DNA of 64,000 nt from Gleditsia sinensis (taxonomy: Eukaryota; Streptophyta; Magnoliopsida; Fabales; Fabaceae). Location of the stretch: contig CM073468.1 in the NCBI GenBank assembly GCA_037074535.1, positions 67,176,969 to 67,240,968 of the forward strand. The letters are read 5' to 3'. The notes beneath the pieces were generated by a model that was not told the origin of the DNA, ran no database searches, and saw only the letters and a list, made by a program, of their open reading frames with translations. Both the position numbers and the translations under genes were made by a program. This document shows positions 50,922-62,165 of this stretch, piece by piece (position 1 is the stretch's first letter; each line of letters starts with the position of its first letter).

Positions 50922-52719
50922 GATATTTTTTTTTCAGTATCCACTACCCTTTATAACTTTTCTATCTTCATTAATTCATTTATGACTTCTACCATAATAA
51001 TCAATTATCACTTTAGAGTTAATATTTAATTATTATTTTTTGTCCCCTTAGTCCTCAAAACAAATTAGCTGATAATTCACTTAACATTAGTTTTAATTTT
51101 TAATTTAATTTTGGTTCATTTACAAATAAGAAATTATTTCCTTCAATTTTCATTAAGCAGCCACTTTTCATTCATTTCTCATTAACAAAATTAATAGAGA
51201 TGGTGCATCATTCACCCTAAAAAAATTTAATAATATTTTATATATTTATATATTTACTGATATCAATTCATAATTTTTTATTTATTAAAAAATTAATACT
51301 AATCAACCATTAATATCCATTTTAAAAAAAATACTGATAATCTTTTTTCATTAAAGAAAATTAGGAAAGTAAAGAATTATGTCCCACAAAAATCACCACT
51401 TCATTGTCAAAACCCGCCAAGAACAACCAGATACGACCCAGCCTGTCCAGATATCTCCCCACAGAACATGTTTAATTCCCTGCATCTGTTTTATTGTTCT
51501 TTTTTACCTTTTGTCTTAAGAAGTTAACACCTGCCTTAGGTACCCCTTATCCTCCTCATTATTGCATGCCAATCACACTCACTGTTAAAATTCATGCTCC
51601 TCCTAACTTTTTGCAGCAAGAGTTTCACCACTTTCACAAAATCACCAGCCCCCTTCTTCACCATGAGAAGATAGTTCATAATATCTACCCCTTTTTTGTT
51701 CCCTTTTTATTTTGCCAACATGTGAATTGTGGAATCCTGATTGTAATCAATATAACCAGCTAGGATGCAACTCATAATTGAGAATTTTGGTCATAGTTTT
51801 CGCTGTCACTAACTAACGCCAGACACAAGGATCCTTTCTCGTGCACCGAGTTAGTCTTTCTTCAACAACCGTGAGCCTTTACTGGAACCCCACAGGCTCA
51901 CTTTAGCTACAGTGAAAAGCTCATCAACCTATCTTCCCACCCATCAAGGAAAAAAGGAGGCAATAAAGAAAAGCATAGGGTGAAACAGCACAGTATTTAA
52001 ATTATATTAAAATAGCCACGCTGCTAAATTTACAGAAGCATAATATCGCGCCATATTTGACTCTCACGTTTCCGTTTCCATCATTATAGGGCTCCACGGC
52101 TATGTTTTTGAAGTAGTGGCATTTCAAAGCATGGAAACAACTTAGTAAATCATATGTTCATAAACTGGGAAGAAACACCCACAAAGCTACAGAAAGAGAA
52201 GAATGACTTTGCAACAGTCTCTTTGAGGAGGTAAAAACTGAAATTCATCATGTTTGCCTATAGATTATTGAAAGGGAAAACTTGAGTTCAATCCCTTTGG
52301 TTAGTTACTATTTAGTATTTATTGAATGTTCCGTTTCTGTCAGCAGCAAATATAAAAGCAGTTTTAGAAAGGTCATAATCAGGGATTATGACTTTTCGCA
52401 CCTTAATCTACGCAACCCAGATGGCTTGATTGAAATGAATCCAAATACTCCAAAAAAGAACAACGAAACCCATTATCTATTTCTATACAAGGCCATACTT
52501 TTCCCAGTAAAGAAGAGACATACGAAACAAATGTAATGGATTTAAGGAGATGATTTCGTTTTCAGTGGAAAATGTTACAATGAGAGAAATTTGAATCACA
52601 AAGGAAGCTTCTCTATAGTTGGGGGAAAAAGTGAAAAAAAAACTCTGAAGAAACATGTAGAAGGTAAAAGGAAAACAAGAATGTTACAGAAGATGTATCG
52701 GATGTCACCTATCTGACAA
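50922..52719. other. intergenic and 3' flank of the methyltransferase-like gene
   Basis: Region 51380-52020 has fairly balanced composition (pyrimidine-rich on the plus strand), but no frame is recognisable. The last few hundred bases before 52720 are probably the 3' UTR of the minus-strand gene. Confidence 0.45.
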
Positions 52720-54276
52720 TTACCACCATTGATGAACAAGAACTCCACTTTTCCTAAGAGAATTGAAGAGCTCCAAGCACTGTTCATAAGTTTTCTCATA
52801 CTTTGAACTCCTCTGCCCAGGGCAACATCTTTGCCACCTATTATAGTGGCATTCAAGGAAAATCTCATCCACCAAACAGATAGCTCCAGTTTCAAACAAT
52901 CTCGGAATCAGATCGAATTCGGTACCTTCCACATCCATTTTCATCACAACAAAATCATTCTTTGAAACTGTGTTCTTCAACCAGTTGGCAAAATCAAACC
53001 CTTGGATTTTCTCCACTTCACCATCAAAACCACCCGAGGATTGCAATGGTTGAATCCTACCCATGCCTCTTCCTTTAACTTCGACTTGCTCACCCGGGTC
53101 CCGATGAATTTCGAAGGTTAATGTCTCATTTCTCACCCATGCTGCATAAGGTAGCAAAGTGATTCCCTTCTTCAACCCGTACTCTTGATGAAAAGTTTTG
53201 TCAGCCTCAATTGCATACACATGAAAGGTCTTGTTCTGTTTAGGATACTGCTTCCTAAACCAACTTCCTATACTAGAGCCATAACTTCTAGCTCCAACAT
53301 CCACATACACATACCTATTCTTGAAGCTTATATCAAACTCCGATGGAAGGTACTTTATGTTCTTTATATTCCTCTTCAGAGTAATCCATGGCTTCTGTGG
53401 CTCCTCTGCAATTAGAGGTTCTGCTTTTTTAACCAATTCTTGTTTATACCCAGGAGAAGAGCACTTACCATTAGAATCATCATCAAATTTCTCGAACTCA
53501 TGAACAATACCATCAAACTCTTTCCTGAGAATAATTTCTCGTATATGAGGCATTGAAGAATCAAACCCATCTATATCATGCGATTTCACTACTTTGAAAC
53601 AATCGAATAAATCAAGGAATGAATTGAAACTATAAGTATCTTTAGCCTTTATATGGAACACCACAAACCCTTCGGGTTTCAGCGTCCGAGCAATCTCGGA
53701 GGCAAAATCTGACGGTCGTACCGATTTCTCGAGCCCACCCTCGCCGGAGAAAACGAAGTCAAAGGTGTTATCCCGAAAAGGTAAACGATGAGTCTGACCA
53801 GCTTTCACCAAAGGCTTCGAAGCTTTCTTTGAAATTCCAATGGAGTCCGAAACTCCGATTTCCTTCAATGCGAAGACGTCGTGGCCAGTCGGAGTCTCCA
53901 CGCACAGCGATTTCGAGTCCGGCGAAAGATAGCCTTCGGATATCAGATCTTGGAACACGGATGAGTAGAAATGCACTGCCTTCATCCAATCCTTGCTTTT
54001 GTACACCTCCGGCCGCGGCCTTGGCCGAGCCGTCGCTGCACCAGTAGATCGGATGGCGTCATTGGACGCGATGGCCAAAGGTCCGACGCCGGTGCCAGCT
54101 ATCACCAGGTTGAAACTCTCCGGAATGGAGAAGAAACAGAAGTCGCCAATGTTACAAGACTCGCCGGCTATGGTGATGACGTAAGCAAACCGAACGACTA
54201 TGATGAAAACGCCAAACAGAAGCAACCGTATCAGAACGTTCCTGAGAAAGCCGGGCTTGCCTGCGGTAGGCTCCAT
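52720..54276 (-). CDS. FkbM-type methyltransferase-like membrane protein
   Basis: Intronless, 518 residues, ATG at 54276, TAA at 52720. The N-terminus has a membrane segment (about residues 12-36) fitting a type II Golgi/ER protein. A first methyltransferase-like fold covers about 95-250 (DNTFDFVFSGEGGLEKS, ARTLKPEGFVVFHIKAKD), with its SAM glycine loop weak. A second covers about 320-510: YVDVGARSYGSSIGSWF (motif I), VYAIEAD, VVMKMDVEGTEFDLIPRL and VDEIFLECHYNRW, typical of FkbM-family methyltransferases. It ends VHQWW. The architecture matches the Arabidopsis At5g03190/At3g53400 pair (DUF7870). From memory of its annotation, At5g03190 carries a conserved peptide uORF; here uORFs also lie upstream. 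The biochemical substrate is not known to me. No defects. Confidence 0.92.
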   Translation of the reverse strand: MEPTAGKPGFLRNVLIRLLLFGVFIIVVRFAYVITIAGESCNIGDFCFFSIPESFNLVIAGTGVGPLAIASNDAIRSTGAATARPRPRPEVYKSKDWMKAVHFYSSVFQDLISEGYLSPDSKSLCVETPTGHDVFALKEIGVSDSIGISKKASKPLVKAGQTHRLPFRDNTFDFVFSGEGGLEKSVRPSDFASEIARTLKPEGFVVFHIKAKDTYSFNSFLDLFDCFKVVKSHDIDGFDSSMPHIREIILRKEFDGIVHEFEKFDDDSNGKCSSPGYKQELVKKAEPLIAEEPQKPWITLKRNIKNIKYLPSEFDISFKNRYVYVDVGARSYGSSIGSWFRKQYPKQNKTFHVYAIEADKTFHQEYGLKKGITLLPYAAWVRNETLTFEIHRDPGEQVEVKGRGMGRIQPLQSSGGFDGEVEKIQGFDFANWLKNTVSKNDFVVMKMDVEGTEFDLIPRLFETGAICLVDEIFLECHYNRWQRCCPGQRSSKYEKTYEQCLELFNSLRKSGVLVHQWW

Positions 54277-54426
54277 GGCAGCTGATTGTGCACTTTTTCA
54301 GAGAAAATTGGAAAAAAAAAACCAAAAAAAAAGCCTCAATTTTTTTTCCTTCTGGAATAAAAGAATGGATAGAGTACTGCTTAAAATTGTGTTTTCTGGG
54401 AAGAAAGAATGAAGAGAAATCAAAGC

Positions 54427-54546
54427 TTATCGGGAGCTGAAACGAGCGGAGGTGTGGTTGGCGCCGACGAGGGTGGGTCTTTTGGAGGAGAGAGTGGTAG
54501 AGATTGGAAAATAGACAGGGAAGCGAGGGGCAAAACGGGAAGACAT
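54427..54546 (-). promoter_or_regulatory. 39-codon uORF in the methyltransferase-like leader
   Basis: ATG at 54546, TAA at 54427, ending 150 bases before the main start. The peptide begins MSSRFAPRFPVYFPISTT and ends in an Arg/Ser-rich tail (RFSSR). Its length and position suit a conserved-peptide uORF, which relatives of this gene are reported to have; I cannot compare the peptide itself. No other ATG lies between this uORF and the main start on the minus strand. Confidence 0.5.
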
Positions 54547-54564
54547 GGCTGTGAAGAGTGTTCT

Positions 54565-54579
54565 CTAGATTGAAGCCAT
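54565..54579 (-). promoter_or_regulatory. 5-codon uORF (MASI-stop)
   Basis: A second, very short upstream frame, ATG at 54579, ending 18 bases before the longer uORF starts. It lies just inside the CT-rich tract that probably marks the start-site region. Confidence 0.4.
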
Positions 54580-54616
54580 CACTAGGAGTTGCGACTACGT
54601 ACTACACAGTAATAGT

Positions 54617-54680
54617 GGGAGAGAGAGAGAGAGAGTTTCTGGATTTGCTGAAAGAAGATGGGCGAGAGAGAGAGAGAGAT
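54617..54680 (-). promoter_or_regulatory. GA/CT repeat tracts near the start site
   Basis: Two (GA)n runs (54617-54634 and 54664-54680) read as (CT)n on the gene's strand. CT-rich tracts next to the start site are common in plant core promoters and leaders, and suggest transcription begins around or just above 54600-54700. Confidence 0.5.
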
Positions 54681-54780
54681 ATAGTCAAGAGGCCAACACG
54701 GCGAGGAGAGAGAGGGGGTGACCGAAATAGCCGGTTACACGCGGAGAGAGCTGCGTAGACTAAGGAAGCGAAAGTGACAG

Positions 54781-57139
54781 AGGGTAATTTGTAATTGGCC
54801 CTCGTATTCTCTCCAAAATAACAATAATGGCAAGCGAACTTTTTAATTTTTACCTTTTAAGGTTTTTTTAACCATAATATGATATGCCAACTTGGATAAA
54901 ACCTGACGAATAAAGATTATTTGTCTTGTTTCTGCGTTTCGGCCAGTGTTGTGTCACGAACAGCACATCCTAGCTGACACCCTCTCTCTCTCTTCTCCTT
55001 CCCAAGTTTCCTAAATTTTGTCGTTTCCTGCGTTTAATGTTATTCTTTTACAGAGGAAACCTCGCGGAACCCTGTAGCGAAGACGATCGCTTTCTGGCTT
55101 TCTTAGTAAGAAGCAAGATTGGTTTGCATCTCACCTTGAGAATGGTCCCTAATAATTGTGGGTTTTTATTTATTCAATATTTAATTATTCAGATAATTTT
55201 TATAACTTTGATAAATTTTTAAATAAATTTTTATAATTTAAAATTTTAAAATTAAATCTTATAATTTCAAAAAATTTTGATCAAGTCTATTTCATTAATT
55301 TGTCATCAAAATATACATATGCTTGAATTTTAACTTTTAAAAATTACACTTCTATTAAATATTTAATTTTAAAATTTTAAATTACAAAAAATTATATTTA
55401 AAAATTAATTAAAACTATCAGTAATAATTGAATAATTATTTTTTCAATTTCACATTGATTTGTTCAAAATTAATCTTTTTTTTTCAAATTATTTTTATTA
55501 TATATATTATCTCATATTGATATAATTTATTTAAAATATTATCCACAAAAACTAAACCCTAAAACAACCACAATGCTTAACAAGGTTAAGATTCAAATGA
55601 GAATGATATTATATAGGGTTTTCACAACCGATTTGGCGGGCAATTATACTTTAAGGAAGGTTGAATCATCCTTTGTAACTAAAAATAACAAAAAATTAAC
55701 TTGCTACTTTGGGCTATTAGTTCCCTTTGTTATCATAATAATAATAATAATAATATCAATAATAATGTATATCTTAACTTTAATAAGTTAGAAGAATAAA
55801 TCTTTAAATTTTTTATAAAAAATTTTAGTTTTAATCGACGCATAAATTAATTTGATGAATAAATTAATTAAAAAAAATCTCTAATTTTAATTAAAATTAA
55901 GCATATTATGTTAAATGAGGTAGGCACTTAAAGCATAATAAGTTAACTTTAAGACACAAAACTTAAAATTCAACTAATCCATTAGTTTTGGGGGGGAAAT
56001 TTAAGCCACAAAATTAAATTATACATTTATAATATTTCTAATGTTTTACTGAAATATTTATTAAAAAAAAAAAGAGCATTTCGTTTAGTAGACTTTACGC
56101 AAAATTGCATGAGCCTTGTCTTAAGAGCAATCGATAGCTTTTTCTCCTTTTCTTTTCTTTTTTCTTTTGTTTTTGGGTGAACGACTTATCCATTTTTCTA
56201 ACGAAGGAGCTCGATGGAAAGGAACGCAAAGCTCAATCACATATAAACGTGGGACCTTTTATTTACCCAATAAATTCATGTTTTGGTACTTTAAAAATAT
56301 CATTAATCTAAGTTTTATTCTCAAATAATAAAATATTTATAATTTATTTTTTAATTCTTAATTTTGAGTTTGATTTAGTGTTTTTGGTAGCTCATAAAAG
56401 GATTGAGTTAATTCCCAACAAAAAAAGAAGGAATTCAACAGTACATTAATTTATTTTCAAAAATAAAACTCAAATAAGAGATATTTAATCATAATTTTTT
56501 TTATAAATTGTGACAATTATTTATACAATTTTTTTTAAAAAATAAATAAAATATGCTACAATTTCATTTAAATATTTCAAAAAAAATTATAATAGAGAAG
56601 AGAATAATAAAATATCACTTTTATAATTTTTTTCTAATTTATTATTTTCTAATACTAATCATTCATTCTTAGAATAATTATGAATTAATTTAAACCATAA
56701 ATTAAAAATTTGATTAAAAATTGAGAAAAATAAAAAAAATTATAAACTTGATCTTTTATTTATTTATATTTTGTCATTTTTTTATAAAAAAATATTTAAG
56801 ATATTTAAGTTAAATTATAGTATTTTTAAAAAATATTTATGTATATTTTAATGATAGGAACGAGTGTTACATAATAAAAATATTAATTAAGAAAAAAATT
56901 TATTCTTACTATTATTAGTACATTTATTTTTTATTTTTAACAATATATATATATAATAAAAAAAGAAAATATATACTATATTTTTATATTTTAAAAAATT
57001 CATATTATTTTATAATATAAAAGAGAATCATCTCATAAATCAATAGATTAGTGAATAGTTTATTTTAAAAATAATTTTTTATGTGTTAAATATCAATTTA
57101 AAATGTAAATAATTTAAATAAAAAAAATTTTAAAATATT
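54781..57139. other. intergenic, possible truncated exon at 54960-55130
   Basis: Around 54960-55130 the plus strand shows pyrimidine-rich then mixed-composition sequence, with an ATG at 55037 opening a 61-codon frame (MLFFYRGNLAEPCSEDDRFL...) that runs into AT-rich DNA. No family is recognised. The rest to 57139 is AT-rich and empty. Confidence 0.4.
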
Positions 57140-57440
57140 TAAGCCCATTTTGTATTGTAGTTGTCAGAGTAATCGGAGTCAAACAAATCCGTGAGAAATG
57201 AACGATGGGGTTGAAAGGACCACGTTTTATGGGAGAGGTCAGTGAGTCACGTGGCGAAGGTTAATGGCTCACCGGTCGAGTCGAGCGTCGTGGTTTCTAA
57301 CCATTCCCGTGGGCGCAACAAAGGCTGCGATAGCCGTTGCGACCTTTTCAGCATTTCTGGAATACCTAAAATACCCCTACTACGCGGCGACCCTGGCCCA
57401 CACGCCGCGCTCTTTTCCCCCGGGACCACCTCTTCTTTCC
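57140..57440. other. isolated GC-rich island
   Basis: About 300 bp of balanced to GC-rich sequence in otherwise very AT-rich DNA, with TCACGTGGCG (57247), CGGTCGAGTCGAGCGTCGTG and CACGCCGCG. Open frames of 60-80 codons exist in several frames on both strands, as expected from GC content alone. It could be an abandoned promoter/first exon or a foreign fragment. No family recognised. Confidence 0.5.
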
Positions 57441-59949
57441 TTTTTTTTTTAATAAATAAATTATGTTGACTTACGTTTAAAATATGCAATAAAATTGAGT
57501 TTAAAATAAAAATGTTTTTATATTTATATGTAATGTATGAAAGTATTCGAGAAAGATAATAAAATTTATAATGAATTATTATTTATTTATTTATATAAAT
57601 ATATATTATTTATAGAGAAACTGTTCTATTTAATTTTTTTTTGGTAATTCGAATTAGATATAATCGTATTAAGATTATATATTATAAAAAAATTGCTAGT
57701 GCAAATAAGCAGGGGGTGCGCTTTTCAAACGGTCCTTTATGATGGCAACTTGTGCAAGATTGCCCACCAACTGTATATGGCAGCAGTGTGGTAGTTTTTA
57801 TAGTTGTTTTTTTTTTCTTGAATTTATTTTTTATTATAATTTTTTTAAAAAAAATCCATTTATTTTTAAGTAAATATAAAATTTTATAATATTTTAATCT
57901 ATCTTTATCGGTAGATAATTTTTTTTTCATTTTTATTGAGGTGAATGTTCTTATCTTAGTTTAATTAAAGCTTTAGTGATTTTTTTTATATTTTAGTTTA
58001 AATATATTATGATATTTTAACATGTAAATAAAAGATATTAAACTTTTATTAATCAAATAATTTAATGAAAAAAATAATAAATTTTTATTTTTATTAAATC
58101 TAAAATTTTTATAATTATCGCAAATGTTTTTTTTAAATGAAATTTTGTCATCTTGTAAAAAAAAAAAGTATGTCTCTTTACAATAATACTTTTTTTTGTT
58201 ATATGAAAATTTTAAATTTTAAATTTATATAATTAAAGTAAAAAATACATCTCTTTAAGATTCCATGATAATTCCAATTATTTAAAAACCTACAATGATT
58301 TTTCAATTTAATGGTGGTACATGAAAATGAAAGAATTTTAAAAAACAAATTGGCATTTTAATGTTTCAGCTTGATGTACAATATTCCTTGCAGGTGCTTT
58401 TCCATATTAATCAGCTAATGAATATTTGGCATTTAATACACGCTAACCATGTGGAATCCGTGCTAATTTTGTGTGCCAATTTGTATTTAATCAGCATATC
58501 CTGTTGGAATTGGTCCACGCACGTATATTTAATTAACATCCATAATATGTTTTGAAACTTTTTGTATATTTTGGTATGAGTATTTAAATAATTGATAAAT
58601 TTATAAAAATTATATATTAAGTAATTTTTAATAGTAATTTCTTATAATTATGATTATCCAACTCAGGATATTTCAACTATTAAAATTTAAAACACTTTAT
58701 TTATAAGATATGAATTTAATTTTGACTGTTAAGTGTTAACAATCACTTTTGTTGAATAATCTGTAAATATTATTATATATTCTCGCTAAAACTTTTAGTA
58801 TGACTTGACTATCTCACTCTAAAATTTACGCAATAAAAAAAAAGATAATAAGCAAATTTTTTTAACAAAAAATAATAATATGTAGTTTTAAATAATAAAA
58901 ATAAGTGTTGATAATTTTTTTTTAAAATTTGGATCCTACTATGTTAATAGTTTATTACTTATATATTCAATAATTTAATTTAATTAATTTATAACAGTAG
59001 TAGTATAATAAGTAATTTATAATAGTAGTAACTTATAATGATGATTATTTGAAAGACAATGAGTAATTTTTTAAAATAAAAAAATAAGTAATTTAATTGG
59101 TTGAAAATAGTGGGTAGTTTTAAATAAATAAAAATAGATGTTAATCGTTTTTTTTTTAATTTAACTCCAACTATGTTAATAGCTTATTACTTATATATTC
59201 AAAAGTTTAATTTATTCCATTTTTAATAAATATGAAATTATTAAAAAATGAATTAATATCCACGTTAATATAAATTAATTAGTCTGCTTTATATAATGAA
59301 AAATTAATGTTTGAAAGCAACTAAATATTGCAATTTGGTTCCAATCATATGTAGTGGAAACACAATGAAAAATCATGTAGTTATTCATAATTAACTCATC
59401 AAGTATGATTTAGTGGCAAATAAATAGTTTATAGTAATATTTAAATTTTCTCATCTGTGCTATTATGTATAAAAATGATAGTTATTAAAAAAAAAAAATT
59501 AATGTTGCTCTTATAATTGTTATAATTTATAGAAAAAAAAATAGTTTCATCTAAATCTATATAGTATACAATTTCTCAAAACTTACCCTCACAAGTCACA
59601 CCTCTCTAATTTTTAAGATGTTGCCAATATTTAATTTCAAGGTTTTATAAATATTAATTTAAATTTTTTAATTATTTTCTTGCATTAAATTAGGTTACTA
59701 AAAACTTGTAAGAGAAAGATACGTATAGTATTAAGGGGATGTAAGCTTTTGTTAATAATTCTGTAAATATAGAGGAAATTATCATATAAATTAAAGTTAG
59801 AGAAAATATAAGTGTAAAATTTAAATGCACTAGTAAATGTAAATTTATGCCAATAATTTTATTGGCTTTTTTTCTTTTTCAAAATATACTATTGATTAAT
59901 AAGATGATTCCTTTAATAATTATATATGAAATAAAGAGAAATGTGGAAT
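57441..59949. other. AT-rich intergenic, nothing recognised
   Basis: A slightly more balanced stretch at 58360-58560 has no recognisable product. Otherwise A/T-dominated. Confidence 0.5.
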
Positions 59950-60990
59950 GGAATAATCAAATAGACAAGAAGTCAAATGAGGTAATAAGGGTGGACAGCC
60001 AAATCAAGCATCTAATGATTAACCAAGTAAATGGTACCCCTTTAGAAAAATATGAATTTAAAGGAAAATAAAGAATTGAGTGTCCTCGTCATCTGACTCT
60101 AAATTTATCCTCAAATTTTTTTTAAAAAATCTGAATTTTAAATTTTATATAATTTAAATTGAGTTTAAAAAAATTAAATTTATAAATTTTTGAGACAATA
60201 ACCATCTTCCACGTGTTTTAGACATCTTAAACCATTATTTATTCAAATTATTTAAATGGATTCTATAAGTGTCATATCATCATTTTTTTAAAACAATTTT
60301 ATAGTATTTTAACCAATTTTATATTTTAATAATACAACTTTTAAAAATTTATTAAATAAGTTATATAAATTATTCTATATCTTTATATTTTATTTATTTT
60401 TATTTAAAATATTAATTCATTTATATTTTTATTTTAAAATAATAAATACATAAAAAAATTTAAATAATATTTTAAAGTAAAACAATATTTTTAATATAAA
60501 TTTTAAAATAATAAAAATATAAATATAATTTTTAAAAATAATTTAAATTTATTTTAAATAATATTTTAAATAATAATAATTAAAAATAATAAAAATATAT
60601 AATAAAAAATATTATTTTATATTTAAGCACTCAAACAACCGTGTTTAAAAATAATATATAAATTTGTGCCACTGTAGACAAGGGTACACGGTAAGCAACG
60701 CCAATGGGGGTTAAGATACACCCATTGGAGTTGCTCTTATATTGTCTAAATATTTATATTATTTTATATTTAATTCGAGGGGGAGTCTCTTTAATTTTTA
60801 AAATATTAATTAAAATATTAATCAAGCAGACAAACACGAATCAAGGGAGGTAACAGCGGAGGACAACTAAGTTAAGCATCCGATAATTAACAAGGTGAAG
60901 GGTCCCACCTCAGAGAAAAATATGGTTCTAAAAGAAGAAAAAAAAAAATCGAATGCCCTCATCAGCATCATCCAAATCCTACTTCTTAAA
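59950..60990. repeat. old duplicated block, two copies about 870 bp apart
   Basis: Copy 1 (about 59958-60100) and copy 2 (about 60826-60975) share the order AGACAA, GAGGTAA, GGACA, AAGCATC, GATTAAC/AATTAAC, AAGGTGAAGGGTCCC-like, GAAAAATATG, then GAATGCCCTCATCA-like. They differ at many bases. Between them lies AT-rich DNA, ending near 60740 with CCATTGGAGTTGCTCTTA, a typical plant MITE-like terminus. Confidence 0.7.
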
Positions 60991-61842
60991 TTAGGGGGAA
61001 CCAAATGACACGAGAGAGACAGCAATCCAGGCTCTCAGGCATTCTTGCATGCATTCTTTCTCTCACTTTTACTGTCTATGTACTCTTTTTTTTTTTTTTT
61101 TAAAGTTGTATTAAAAATATCTTCGTATTAAATTGTGATGCAGTTTTTATATTAATTTAATATATTTTAAAAAATAAAATATTTTAATTGTTAGTTTTAA
61201 AATATGAACTCAACCAATTAAAATAAAGAACGCGTCCTCTGTTGACCAAATCAATCACTTGGAGTTATTTACTCGTGAATCAATCAATTAAATAGCACAT
61301 AGAAATGGACTCTCTTTGACTTTTTCTTAAATATTTATTCATAAAATCTGATATAAAAAAATACATCAAGGCTCATAAATAACAATATTAAAAGACTAAA
61401 GCATATAATAAAAAAAAAATTAGTACTATATTTATGAAAAAACAAGAAATTAGATATTAGTGTAAAAAAGAAGAAGTAAAAGTAACACTTTTTAAGTACT
61501 ATTTTATAAATAATATATTAAAAAATTATAATTTAATATCATAAAAATATAACTAATAGAACATAATATAAAAAATATTCATAAAGAAGTAACATATCTC
61601 TTAATTATTTTTGATAGATAATTTTTTTAAAATTTTATTTTATTAAGATACGAGCAAATAATATGTAAATCTATATGTAAGAGTCACAAATATTTAAAGC
61701 TTCAAAAATTCTTTTAAAAATAGAAATAAAAATTCTAGAACTGTCGTGAGAAGAACAAAAATTATCACGAAAACAAATGAAGATAGAAGCATTATAAAAC
61801 AAAGTACAAGACAACAAATTAAGAAGGAGGAAGAATGCGACT
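60991..61842. other. intergenic, nothing recognised
   Basis: It starts with a mixed-composition stretch at 61000-61080 (GCATTCTTGCATGCATTC) that has no frame, then A/T-rich sequence. Confidence 0.5.
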
Positions 61843-61850
61843 AAAGATAG

Positions 61851-62157
61851 CAGGGGTGGGCAAAAATAAAAATAAAAATTATTTTGAGTCGGTTTGAATT
61901 GGGTGAATAAATTAAAACGAATTAAATTTTTTAAAAAAATTAAATTTGATCGAATGAGTCGAATGATCTATTTTAAAAAAAATTTTAGACTCGACTCGAT
62001 TAATCTGATCGAAACTGACATAATCCGATGAATTTGACATAAATCAACCCAAAAGTTTTGAATAACTTAAAATTTTGATCAAATTCAAATATTTCTTTTA
62101 ATTTAACTTTTATTAAATCGAGTTAATATCCAATCAATCCGACTCTGTCTTACCCTT
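61851..62157. mobile_element. hAT-like MITE, 307 bp
   Basis: The left end CAGGGGTGGGCAAAAAT and the right end (complement AAGGGTAAGACAGAG) are flanked by AAAGATAG (61843-61850) and AAAGATAA (62158-62165), an 8-bp duplication with one mismatch. The interior is AT-rich with TCGA/TCGGTT motifs, like the two MITEs inside the LINE. No transposase. Confidence 0.75.
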
Positions 62158-62165
62158 AAAGATAA

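Noticed and set aside
53971..54285. Plus-strand open frames opposite the methyltransferase-like gene
   Set aside because: They exist only because the start region of that gene is GC-rich, with no recognisable domain.
57242..57489. Overlapping 60-80 codon frames in the GC-rich island
   Set aside because: Open in several frames on both strands because of GC content, with no consistent coding signal in one frame.
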